NCBI GenBank assembly: GCA_034408745.1
Contig: JAWXCM010000326.1
Coordinates: forward strand, 1 to 9,096
Length of the DNA stretch: 9,096 nt
Reading direction: 5' to 3'
From: JAWXCM01 sp034408745
Lineage (GTDB): Bacteria; Acidobacteriota; Terriglobia; Bryobacterales; Bryobacteraceae
Shown here: in pieces, positions 1-6,369 of the stretch
Numbering within the stretch: the stretch's first letter is position 1
Layout: each line of letters starts with the position of its first letter
The notes under the pieces: generated by a model
The model's input: only the letters and a program-made list of their open reading frames with translations
Database searches by the model: none
Told to the model about the DNA's origin: nothing
Made by a program: the position numbers and the translations under genes

Positions 1-672
1 GCGCTGCAGCGCCGCCAGCAACGAGGGGTCCTTCGGATTCACGCTCGACACCACCGGCGATCGGTTATTCCGGAACAAACGGTCAAACGCGAGTTGCGGA
101 ACGATCTCCTTCGGCACCGGAGTGTGCCGGTCACGCCAGGAAATGAATGAGCCGTACAGACGGGCAAACCCGCCGCCCGCCACGTCGATGCCGGTGCGCG
201 GTGGCTCGTGGCCGAGTTCGATGCTCGGGAGACGAGTCAGGTGGCCGAGCTTCTGCGCCGCCAGCTGATCGATCGAGATCGCGCCCGTGTCCAGATCGTC
301 CGCCGTCGTGCGCTGCACATACCCGCCGGAGAGCCAGATCGGCACCTTGGGCCAGTGCCCATTACGGCCGACGGAGTTCTTGTTCCACAGATTCTCAAGG
401 AGCAGGAAATCCTGCTGAAATGGCGCCAGCGGCTTGAGATGGTGGGTGATTTCGTAGTCCTCACCGTCTCCCTTCGGAGTCCACTGCGCTGGACGCACCC
501 CGTTCGGCAGGAACATAAATGCCATTCGAAGCGGCGGTTCGGACAACCGGTCTTCTTTACCCGCAGTACCGGCAGCCGGTTTCGCTCCTGGCGCCATAGT
601 CTCGAGCCATGGCAATGCAAGGGCCGCTCCGGCACCTCGAAGAAGGGTTCTGCGTGGAATTCGCCTGGACAT
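1..672 (-). CDS. DUF1552 domain protein, Tat-exported, 3' end beyond the window
   Basis: The minus-strand frame opens at the ATG at 672-670 and stays open to the left edge, giving 224 residues and no stop. Residues 1-24 form a Tat-type signal: arginine pairs (SRRIPRR), TLLRGAG, then a hydrophobic run ending ALPWLE. Next come DUF1552-like blocks: RMAFMFLPNGVRPAQWTP (49-66), HLKPLAPFQQDFLLLENL (78-95), GHWPKVPIWLSGG (105-117), ISIDQLAAQKLG (132-143) and LPSIELGHEPP (148-158). Family members are usually 400-450 residues, so about half is missing. The function is unknown. In Planctomycetota and Acidobacteriota these genes often sit beside DUF1592/DUF1587-type cytochrome-like genes, but no such gene lies on the 5' side here. 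The start is supported by GAGGAG seven bases upstream. The family call is from motif recall, not a search. Confidence 0.9.
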   Translation of the reverse strand, partial: MSRRIPRRTLLRGAGAALALPWLETMAPGAKPAAGTAGKEDRLSEPPLRMAFMFLPNGVRPAQWTPKGDGEDYEITHHLKPLAPFQQDFLLLENLWNKNSVGRNGHWPKVPIWLSGGYVQRTTADDLDTGAISIDQLAAQKLGHLTRLPSIELGHEPPRTGIDVAGGGFARLYGSFISWRDRHTPVPKEIVPQLAFDRLFRNNRSPVVSSVNPKDPSLLAALQR

Positions 673-679
673 AGTTCTA

Positions 680-685
680 CTCCTC
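680..685 (-). promoter_or_regulatory. Ribosome binding site of the DUF1552 gene
   Basis: GAGGAG on the minus strand, seven bases upstream of the ATG at 672-670. It is a strong Shine-Dalgarno match and fixes the start just before the twin-arginine signal. Confidence 0.8.
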
Positions 686-708
686 GCGGCTGGCGTCCGC
701 GTGCGGAA

Positions 709-714
709 AGTATA
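709..714 (-). promoter_or_regulatory. Possible -10 box of the DUF1552 gene
   Basis: TATACT on the minus strand matches TATAAT at five of six positions and lies about 37 bases upstream of the ATG, leaving room for the GAGGAG ribosome site in the leader. No convincing -35 element is found 16-18 bases upstream, so this is only a candidate. Confidence 0.4.
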
Positions 715-748
715 TCAGTCCACCCGGCAGGTGCGGTAGAAAGGAGCT

Positions 749-793
749 ATGACTCCCGACCAGATCGTGCTCGAAGGCACACGCGTCCAGTAA
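749..793 (+). other. Short ORF (14 codons), possible leader peptide or gene remnant
   Basis: ATG at 749-751 is preceded by AAGGAG (741-746) and runs to TAA at 791-793, encoding MTPDQIVLEGTRVQ. The spacer between AAGGAG and ATG is only two bases, which is short for good initiation. The piece LEGTRV recalls the first beta strand of GNAT acetyltransferases (LEGxxVxLxPL), so it could be the stub of a lost gene. It could also be chance in a divergent intergenic region. It ends 17 bases before the next gene and is in a different frame. Confidence 0.2.
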
Positions 794-797
794 CGCA

Positions 798-803
798 TAC
801 AAT
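798..803 (+). promoter_or_regulatory. Possible -10 box of the FG-GAP/oxidoreductase/DUF1080 operon
   Basis: TACAAT matches TATAAT at five of six positions and ends seven bases before the ATG at 811. A start site at the usual distance would fall on or next to that ATG, giving a leaderless mRNA. This would explain why no Shine-Dalgarno sequence precedes the gene. No clear -35 hexamer is seen. Confidence 0.35.
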
Positions 804-810
804 CGTCGTA

Positions 811-1938
811 ATGCGAATCCTGCTTGCCGTAGCCGGAACGGCCCTGTTGGCCGCGGCGGTACGTAGTCCCGAGATTCCCTTCGAACGCAAAATGATCGAT
901 CTGGGCATTCCCGAAAGTTGCGCTGTGGCCGACTTCAACGGGGACGGAAAACTGGACATCTTTTCCGGCGACTCATGGTACGAAAATCCTTCCTGGAAGA
1001 AGCACAAGGTGCGCACGCTGGAAGAGTACGGCACCTACACCGCGTCGCTGACCGACCTTCCGCTCGACGTCGACGGTGACGGCCGCATGGACATCGTCAG
1101 TTCGGGCTGGCATCCGCAGAAACTCTGGTGGTCGCGCAACACAGGTAAACCGGGCGAGATGTGGGAACACCACGTGTTCGAATCGGGCAACCCGGTGGAG
1201 TTCACTTTCCTGGTCGACCTCGACAACGACGGCAAGGCTAACGAAGTGCTGCCGCAGTTCGGAGGCAACAAAGCCCCGACCGCCTGGTATGAGCGCAGGG
1301 ACAAGACGCTGGTCCGTCACGTGGTCAGTCCGAAGAGCTACGGGCACGGGGTCGGCGCCGGTGATGTGAACAAGGACGGACGTGCCGACATCCTCACGAA
1401 TCAGGGCTGGCTGGAAGCGCCGGCAAATCCGCGCGATCCGGACTGGAAATTCCACCCCGACTGGAAAATTGGAAATTCCAGCTTTATATTTGTGGTCGAT
1501 TTGAACGAGGACGGCCGCCCGGATTTGCTCAGCGCCATGGCCCATGACTACGGTATTTTCTGGGTGGAACAGAAGGCCGACGGCACCTGGGAGAAGCACA
1601 TGATTGACGCGTCGTGGTCTCAGGGGCACGCGCTCACCTTCGTCGATCTGAACGGCGACGGGCGCAAGGACCTGGTCACCGGAAAGCGCTTCATGGCACA
1701 CGACGGCAAGGATCCAGGAGAACACGACCCGCTCGGCATCTACTGGTATGAGTACCGGTCCGACGGCAAAGGCGGAGTTGCCTGGTCGCGTCACGTGGTT
1801 GACTACGGCGGGCGCGCCGGAGGCGGCATGCACATCCCGGTGGTCGACATCGACAAGGACGGCGACCTCGATTTCGTGGTCGCGGGCAAAACCGGCCTGT
1901 ATCTGTTCGACAATCTTATCCGCCGGGGAGCAAAATGA
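811..1938 (+). CDS. Exported FG-GAP/VCBS repeat protein (seven calcium-loop repeats)
   Basis: 375 residues. The N-terminus MRILLAVAGTALLAAAV is a Sec-type signal peptide. The rest is a chain of seven DxNxDGxxD-like loops at residues 41-49, 86-94, 136-144, 185-193, 230-238, 279-287 and 346-354. Spacing is mostly 45-50 residues, with 67 before the last. This is the pattern of FG-GAP/VCBS beta-propellers, in which each Asp/Asn-rich loop is expected to bind calcium, and seven units suit a seven-bladed propeller. The third loop is variant (DLDNDGKAN). The frame is open far upstream, but that part is antisense to the DUF1552 gene. The ATG at 811 is chosen because the signal peptide starts there and no other start codon lies between the two genes in this frame. 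The stop overlaps the next start (ATGA). A sugar- or protein-binding role outside the cytoplasm is inferred from context. Confidence 0.88.
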   Translation: MRILLAVAGTALLAAAVRSPEIPFERKMIDLGIPESCAVADFNGDGKLDIFSGDSWYENPSWKKHKVRTLEEYGTYTASLTDLPLDVDGDGRMDIVSSGWHPQKLWWSRNTGKPGEMWEHHVFESGNPVEFTFLVDLDNDGKANEVLPQFGGNKAPTAWYERRDKTLVRHVVSPKSYGHGVGAGDVNKDGRADILTNQGWLEAPANPRDPDWKFHPDWKIGNSSFIFVVDLNEDGRPDLLSAMAHDYGIFWVEQKADGTWEKHMIDASWSQGHALTFVDLNGDGRKDLVTGKRFMAHDGKDPGEHDPLGIYWYEYRSDGKGGVAWSRHVVDYGGRAGGGMHIPVVDIDKDGDLDFVVAGKTGLYLFDNLIRRGAK

Positions 1939-3152
1939 ATCGACGTCATTTCGTAGCGGCAGCCTTGCCCATGATCGTTCCGGCGCGCGTATTCGGTGCC
2001 AACGACCGTATCCGGGTCGGAGTCATCGGAGCCGGAAACCGCAGCAACCTGCTGATGGATCAGCTTCCCGAAACGGCCGAAATTGTTGCTGTAGCCGACT
2101 GCTGGAAGAAGCGCGCTGAAGACGCCGTATCGAAGCGCAAGACAAAGTGGCGCGTGTACACCGACCACCGCGCGCTGCTCGATCAGAAGGACATCGACGG
2201 TGTCATCATCGGCACGCCCGATCACGCCCGCGCGTGGTGTTCCGTCCACGCGTGTCAGGCCGGCAAAGACGTGTACGCCGAGAAGCCGCTGGCCATCTGC
2301 ATCGGCGAAGGCCGGGCCATCGTGAACGCCGCCCGCAAGTACAACCGGATCTTCCAGGTCGGCAGCCAGCAGCGGTCGATGGCGATGAACCAGCTTGCCA
2401 GCGACTTCGTCCGCAACGGCGGCATCGGCAAGGTGCAGTTCGTTCAGGGTGTCAACTACACCGGGCCGCAGCGCTACCAGCCCCTCGGCGATGCCGCGAT
2501 GCCGGAAGGGTTGAACTGGGACGTCTGGCAGAACCAGACGCCCGCGCGCCCTTACCATCCGAAGCTGCACACCAGCTGGATGCGCTGGTACGACTACTCG
2601 GGCGGCGAGATGACCAACTGGGGCGCCCACGGCCTGGACCAGATCCAGAACGCCCTCGGCATGTCCGACACCGGCCCCGTCGAACTGTATCCCCTTGCCG
2701 GCACCACGCCTGGCGCGCTCGGTTTCCGCTACGCCAACGGCGTCACAGTGCGGCTGGAAATCCCGTCCCCAAATGGCGAACTCCGCGCCGGTGCCATCTT
2801 CGTCGGAGACAAGGGCCGGGTGGAGATCTTCCGCAACAACTTCCGCACCGATCCGCTACGCCTGATCCCGAACCTTCCACCACCTTCGGAAGTCCAGAAG
2901 TGGCGGGATGACGTCGCACTGTGGCAGGCGAAGTACCACATGGAGAACTGGCTGGAGTGCATGAAGTCTCGCAGGAAGCCGATCGCCGATGTGGAGATCG
3001 GACATCGATCCGTGAGCCTGTGCCACCTGGCCAACATCACGCGCGAGCTGGACCGCCGCCTGCTCTGGGACCCTGACAACGAGACCTTCACTGATGACGC
3101 CGAGGCAAACGCGCTGATCATGCGCCCCCGGCGAAAAGGATACGAACTATGA
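1935..3152 (+). CDS. Tat-type Gfo/Idh/MocA family oxidoreductase
   Basis: 405 residues. The start MNRRHFVAAALPMIVPARVFGAN is a short twin-arginine-like signal, so the enzyme is probably exported folded with its NAD(P) cofactor. The Rossmann fold opens with VGVIGAGNRS (28-37), followed by the acidic end of strand 2 (AVAD, 52-55), GTPDH (93-97) and the hallmark EKP (116-118), whose lysine is the usual catalytic residue. The C-terminal substrate domain has GGEMTNWGAHGLDQIQ (223-238), with His232 and Asp235 in the expected active-site helix. Family members oxidise or reduce sugars and related polyols; some make 3-keto sugars. The substrate cannot be read from sequence. GGGGAG (1925-1930) lies four bases before the ATG, which overlaps the upstream stop. 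The ATGA overlap with the DUF1080 gene implies coupled translation and a linked function. Confidence 0.92.
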   Translation: MNRRHFVAAALPMIVPARVFGANDRIRVGVIGAGNRSNLLMDQLPETAEIVAVADCWKKRAEDAVSKRKTKWRVYTDHRALLDQKDIDGVIIGTPDHARAWCSVHACQAGKDVYAEKPLAICIGEGRAIVNAARKYNRIFQVGSQQRSMAMNQLASDFVRNGGIGKVQFVQGVNYTGPQRYQPLGDAAMPEGLNWDVWQNQTPARPYHPKLHTSWMRWYDYSGGEMTNWGAHGLDQIQNALGMSDTGPVELYPLAGTTPGALGFRYANGVTVRLEIPSPNGELRAGAIFVGDKGRVEIFRNNFRTDPLRLIPNLPPPSEVQKWRDDVALWQAKYHMENWLECMKSRRKPIADVEIGHRSVSLCHLANITRELDRRLLWDPDNETFTDDAEANALIMRPRRKGYEL

Positions 3153-3754
3153 CACTGACTCGCCGGGAATTCGGCCTCCAGGTTGCCGCAACCGGAAGCT
3201 TGAAGGGGTTCCAGCGGCTCTGGAACGGGAAGAACTTCGATGATTTCGAAGTCGACACCGCCGCGGTGTGGAAGATCCGCGGCGGCGCCATCGTGGGTCG
3301 GCACGAGGGCCTGAAGTACAACGAGTTTCTTCGGACGAAGAAGAAGTACAAGAACTTCGAACTGCGGGCCGGGCTGAGGCTGATCGACGGGTTCGGCAAC
3401 AGCGGCATCCAGTTCCGCTCGGTGCCCGTCCCCAACTCCCACGAGGTCAGCGGCTATCAGGCCGACGCCGGGGAGAAATACTGGGGCGCGCTGTATGACG
3501 AGTCGCGCCGCAAGAAAGTGCTGGCCGGGCCGCCGGAGGCGTTACTTGCGAAGCTGAATACCTCGGCCTGGCACCTGTACATAGTGCGGGCGCAGGGCAG
3601 TCACATTACCATCGAAGTCGACGGGCAGAAGACGGTCGACTACACCGAGAAGGACGCCGGCATCCTGCAGGAGGGGTTCATCGCGCTGCAGGTGCACAGC
3701 GATGCGAAGCCGGTGGAGGTCTGGTTCCGCGACCTGATTATCAAGGCACTCTGA
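3149..3754 (+). CDS. DUF1080 / 3-keto-disaccharide hydrolase family protein
   Basis: 201 residues forming one DUF1080 jelly-roll. Visible blocks are FQRLWNGKNFDDFEV (21-35), WKIRGGAIVG (41-50), KNFELRAGLRL (68-78), GNSGIQFRS (83-91), SGYQADAGEKYWGALYDES (101-119), WHLYIVRAQGSHITIEVDG (141-159) and the closing GFIALQVHSDAKPVEVWFRD (176-195). The Pfam family is annotated as 3-keto-disaccharide hydrolase: characterised members cleave 3-keto-glycosides made by oxidoreductases. The N-terminus has a Tat-like TRREF, but the following stretch (GLQVAATGSLKG) is short and weakly hydrophobic and reaches the domain at once, so export is uncertain. AAAAGGA (3134-3140) precedes the ATG by eight bases, and the start overlaps the oxidoreductase stop. 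It is the last gene of the operon. The exact reaction is inferred from the family and its neighbour. Confidence 0.9.
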   Translation: MTLTRREFGLQVAATGSLKGFQRLWNGKNFDDFEVDTAAVWKIRGGAIVGRHEGLKYNEFLRTKKKYKNFELRAGLRLIDGFGNSGIQFRSVPVPNSHEVSGYQADAGEKYWGALYDESRRKKVLAGPPEALLAKLNTSAWHLYIVRAQGSHITIEVDGQKTVDYTEKDAGILQEGFIALQVHSDAKPVEVWFRDLIIKAL

Positions 3755-3760
3755 CCTTTT

Positions 3761-3783
3761 CTGACCCCAGTCGCCTGGGGCAG
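3761..3783 (+). terminator. Possible hairpin terminator after the DUF1080 gene
   Basis: CTG-A-CCCCAG / TCGC / CTGGGG-CAG forms a nine-pair stem with one bulged A and a four-base loop, starting seven bases after the stop codon. No T run follows, so it is not a standard intrinsic terminator. It may slow or protect the 3' end instead. Confidence 0.4.
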
Positions 3784-3805
3784 CAGCGAAGCTCCCCGGA
3801 GATTG

Positions 3806-3847
3806 TTTAGACGGCACGGGAACATTCCGAGTTCCAGACCGTCTGAA
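3806..3847 (+). repeat. Nested inverted repeat upstream of the TPR gene
   Basis: The outer arms TTTAGACGG (3806-3814) and CCGTCTGAA (3839-3847) pair over nine positions, one of them G-U in RNA. Inside, GGAAC (3819-3823) pairs with GTTCC (3831-3835) around a seven-base loop. It lies 52 bases past the DUF1080 stop and 29 bases before the TPR start. It could be a second termination element or an operator. There is no T run. Confidence 0.4.
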
Positions 3848-3853
3848 GCGATA

Positions 3854-3859
3854 TATAGT
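3854..3859 (+). promoter_or_regulatory. Possible -10 box of the TPR gene pair
   Basis: TATAGT, five of six matches to TATAAT, sits in the AT-rich patch ATATATAG and would place the transcript start just before the AGGAGG at 3867-3872. No good -35 is seen; the region where it should be lies in the right arm of the inverted repeat. Confidence 0.35.
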
Positions 3860-3866
3860 TGTACAC

Positions 3867-3872
3867 AGGAGG
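3867..3872 (+). promoter_or_regulatory. Ribosome binding site that fixes the TPR gene start
   Basis: AGGAGG lies four bases before the ATG at 3877. An in-frame TTG at 3859 would place this site inside the coding region, so the ATG is preferred. Confidence 0.7.
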
Positions 3873-3876
3873 CCTC

Positions 3877-4656
3877 ATGGTTTCCGCAGCGAAAACAGTC
3901 ATCGTCGCAGCATTTGCAACAACCCTTCTCGCCCAGCAACCGGCCGCGCAGGCCTTCACCGAGTCGCGTGTAAACACTGCCCCGGCAGCGAAGCCCGCGG
4001 CACCTGCGCTCTCACCGGAAATGCGGGGTGATATCTTCATGGCTCGCAAGATGTACCGGGAGGCCGTCGAGGTGTACGGTTCCGGAGCCAAAAGCTCCGC
4101 GGTTCTGGCCAACAAGACCGGAATCGCCTGGCACCAGCTCCTCGACCTCCGTCAGGCCCAGCGCCACTACGAACACGCGCTGAAGCTCGACCGGAACTAC
4201 AGCGAAGCCGTCAACAATCTGGGCACGGTTTTCTACGCAAAGAAGAACTATCGAAAAGCAGTTGCCCAATACAACAAGGCTCTTAAGATTGCTCCGAACT
4301 CTGCTTCCATTTACAGCAACCTCGGCACCGCCCAGTTCGCGCGGAAACGGTACAAGCTGGCCAGCGAGGCTTACGAAAAAGCTCTCGCTCTCGACCCCGA
4401 AGTCTTCGAGCATCGAGGCACCCAGGGTGTCCTCCTTCAGGAACGGAACGTCATCGAGCGCGCCAAATTCCACTACTACATGGCCAAGACTTACGCCAAG
4501 GCCGGAGCCATCGAACGAGCCCTTCTTTACATGCGGAAGGCCCTTGAAGAGGGATTCCGGGAGAAGGACAAGTTCCGCGAGGAGCCTGAGTTTGCCCGCC
4601 TCCAGGACAACGAGGAGTTCGTCAAACTGCTTGCCATGGAACCGCGTGTCCTCTGA
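3877..4656 (+). CDS. Exported tetratricopeptide repeat protein
   Basis: 259 residues. MVSAAKTVIVAAFATTLLAQ is a signal peptide, probably cleaved near the AQA at 24-26, followed by an Ala/Pro-rich linker to about residue 46. TPR helices follow: a half-unit around 48-70, full 34-residue units at about 74-107, 108-141 and 142-175, and a further unit at 196-228. The consensus is clear, for example AVNNLGTVFYAKKNYRKAVA with YNKALKIAPN, and IYSNLGTAQFARKRYK with YEKALALDP. The tail EPEFARLQDNEEFVKLL is a common closing helix of such proteins. TPR arrays bind other proteins, so a role as an adaptor in the envelope is likely; the partner is unknown. Its last 11 bases overlap the next gene in another frame, which suggests coupled expression of two TPR proteins. 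Confidence 0.88.
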   Translation: MVSAAKTVIVAAFATTLLAQQPAAQAFTESRVNTAPAAKPAAPALSPEMRGDIFMARKMYREAVEVYGSGAKSSAVLANKTGIAWHQLLDLRQAQRHYEHALKLDRNYSEAVNNLGTVFYAKKNYRKAVAQYNKALKIAPNSASIYSNLGTAQFARKRYKLASEAYEKALALDPEVFEHRGTQGVLLQERNVIERAKFHYYMAKTYAKAGAIERALLYMRKALEEGFREKDKFREEPEFARLQDNEEFVKLLAMEPRVL

Positions 4657-6322
4657 CCGGACTCGCTGGTTCCATGCCCTTCTGTTTCTCGTCGCTCTGC
4701 TGACCCCGGCCTGTTCCCGGGGTCCGGAGCGACCGTTTGAGATCGTCTGCATCCTTCCTTTCGAGGACCTGAGCCCGGCTGGCCACGGAGCCATCGGGCG
4801 TGGACTGGCTACTCTCACTGCCGAGCGCACCACAGGCGACCGCAAGGTCCGGGTGGCCCAGGTTGCCAACCTTCGCGACGCCCAGTTACTGGGCTCCACC
4901 CGCGTGCTCAGCGGCTGGTATGAGGTTCGGGACGGCCAGGTGGTCCTGCACGCCAACCTTCGGGACGAGGCGGCCGGCAAGGCCCTCAAGACCATCGACC
5001 TGACAGCGGCGGAAGCCGACTTTCCCAAACTGGCGGTTTCGCTGGCTGCGGAAACCGGAGCCCCGGTTCACAACTACGCGCTGCCCAAAGCCGAAGCCGT
5101 GATCGCGCTGGAGCGAGGACTGTCCGAAGACGCGCTGCGGATCGATCCCGGCTTCGGAGCGGCGCACCTTGCCAGGGTCGAGCGGCTCCTCCGGGCCGGG
5201 GACGGCGCGGGGCTGGCACAGGCCGTGGAGGCTGCCCGTTCGGCGCGGCTGACGGAGGCTGACCGGGCACGACTCGATATGATGTCGGCGCGCCTGAAGA
5301 ACTCGATGCCGGAACAACTGGCCGCGCTGAAGCGGCTGACCGCGACCCAGACGGCCAACATCGATCTGCTGCGGGCGTTGCTGGATCTGCAGTTCCAGCA
5401 ACGCGATTACAAACCGGCCCTCGAAACCGCCAGCCAGATTCTGGAACTCAGTCCGGCGGACGAAGACACGCTCAACAAGCAGGGTTACATCTACACCTTT
5501 TCCGGCGACCTGCCGGGGGCTCGCCGGGCGTTCGAAGACTACCGGAAGAAACGGCCCGAATCGGTCAACGCGGTCGACAGCATGGCCGAGGCGCTGTTTT
5601 ACTTCCGCCGCTACGACGAGGCGGCCGGGCTTTTTCTTGAAGCCCACAAGAAGAACCCGACGATACTCAATGGCGCCGAGCCGTTCCGCGCGGCACTGTC
5701 GTATGCTCTGGCCGGCAACCTGAAGGAAGCCGATGCCGAGATGGCCAGACTCTTCGAGGCCCGAAAGGCCGATCCGGCAACGCCCTGGCGTCAGGCGGTG
5801 TGGAACCGAATGACGGGGCGCAAATCGAACATGCCACCGACCGCAGCTGGTCTTGCCGCCGATGCGCTCTACGCGGTGCGAGACGGAGACCGTGCTCGCG
5901 GCGCGGCGCTTGCCGCTGAAGCGCGCAAGCTTGTGAAGAGCCCGCCCGAGGCGACACTTGCCGCGATGGCGACGCTCCTGTCTCAACCCTCCGCCCCTCC
6001 GGCGGTGTGGGAGTCGAGGATTGCCGCGGCTGCCTCGAACCCGGCGCAGGCCCGGTTACGTGCCGAGTTACTTGGCTGGGCGTTATTGCTGGACCATCAC
6101 TACAACGAAGCGGCTGCGATCTGGAGACCTGCCGTCGACCAGACGTCGCCGTTCAACAACAACGAGGCGCGGCTGCCCCTGTTCTGGGCTCTCGCCGAGG
6201 GCGGTAACAAGGACGAGGCCAAAAAGGCGATGCCTGAGGGCTGGCTTCCTCCTTCGGGTCTGGATCCGGGGTTTGGGATGTTGTTTTACCCCAGAGTTCC
6301 GGAACTGCGTACAAAACTTTAA
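4646..6322 (+). CDS. Probable TPR lipoprotein with N-terminal TolB-like region
   Basis: 558 residues from a GTG start. The frame is open further upstream, but that part overlaps the TPR gene. GTG at 4646 is the best start because it puts a positive n-region (SSDRTRW) before the hydrophobic run FHALLFLVALLTPAC. Cys23 would be the lipidation site, although the lipobox (TPAC) has an unusual Pro at -2. Residues 32-110 (VCILPFEDLSP, GRGLATLTAE, VLSGWYEVRDGQVVLHANLRD) resemble the 'LPFxNLS' domain often found before TPRs in acidobacterial and adenylate-cyclase-like proteins, predicted to form a nucleotide-free alpha/beta fold. From about 145 on it is helical; TPR-like units are clearest at about 240-335 (RDYKPALETASQILELSP, GDLPGARRAFEDYRKKRP, RRYDEAAGLFLEAHKKNP). 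No strong Shine-Dalgarno sequence precedes it, so translation probably depends on the upstream gene. The function is unknown. Confidence 0.82.
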   Translation: MSSDRTRWFHALLFLVALLTPACSRGPERPFEIVCILPFEDLSPAGHGAIGRGLATLTAERTTGDRKVRVAQVANLRDAQLLGSTRVLSGWYEVRDGQVVLHANLRDEAAGKALKTIDLTAAEADFPKLAVSLAAETGAPVHNYALPKAEAVIALERGLSEDALRIDPGFGAAHLARVERLLRAGDGAGLAQAVEAARSARLTEADRARLDMMSARLKNSMPEQLAALKRLTATQTANIDLLRALLDLQFQQRDYKPALETASQILELSPADEDTLNKQGYIYTFSGDLPGARRAFEDYRKKRPESVNAVDSMAEALFYFRRYDEAAGLFLEAHKKNPTILNGAEPFRAALSYALAGNLKEADAEMARLFEARKADPATPWRQAVWNRMTGRKSNMPPTAAGLAADALYAVRDGDRARGAALAAEARKLVKSPPEATLAAMATLLSQPSAPPAVWESRIAAAASNPAQARLRAELLGWALLLDHHYNEAAAIWRPAVDQTSPFNNNEARLPLFWALAEGGNKDEAKKAMPEGWLPPSGLDPGFGMLFYPRVPELRTKL

Positions 6323-6330
6323 CAACACAT

Positions 6331-6362
6331 TTGTAAATCTCACGGCCAACTGGCATTATCAT
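6331..6362 (+). promoter_or_regulatory. Possible promoter of the CHRD gene
   Basis: TTGTAA (6331-6336) and CATTAT (6354-6359) are 17 bases apart and each match the sigma-70 consensus at four of six positions. An alternative -10, TATCAT (6357-6362, five of six), ends seven bases before the ATG. Either way the leader would be very short and there is no Shine-Dalgarno sequence. This AT-rich 47-base gap separates the gene from the TPR pair. Confidence 0.4.
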
Positions 6363-6369
6363 TGCGAAC

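Noticed and set aside
208..810. Long in-frame upstream extension of the FG-GAP gene (576 residues in total)
   Set aside because: Most of it is antisense to the DUF1552 gene and has no domain character. The signal peptide begins at the ATG at 811.
973..1833. 286-codon minus-strand frame across the FG-GAP gene
   Set aside because: It is the mirror of the repeated Asp/Gly codons of the FG-GAP loops and shows no protein family features.
3859..3876. TTG start for the first TPR gene
   Set aside because: It would put the AGGAGG ribosome site inside the coding region. The ATG at 3877 starts a normal signal peptide.
4262..4645. Upstream extension of the second TPR gene in its own frame
   Set aside because: It overlaps the first TPR gene, is Ser/Arg/Thr-rich and lacks a domain. 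The GTG at 4646 places a lipoprotein-type signal at the N-terminus.
4886..5986. 366-codon minus-strand frame across the second TPR gene
   Set aside because: It is Arg/Gly-rich shadow coding with no start signal and no domain, and is fully covered by a well-supported gene.
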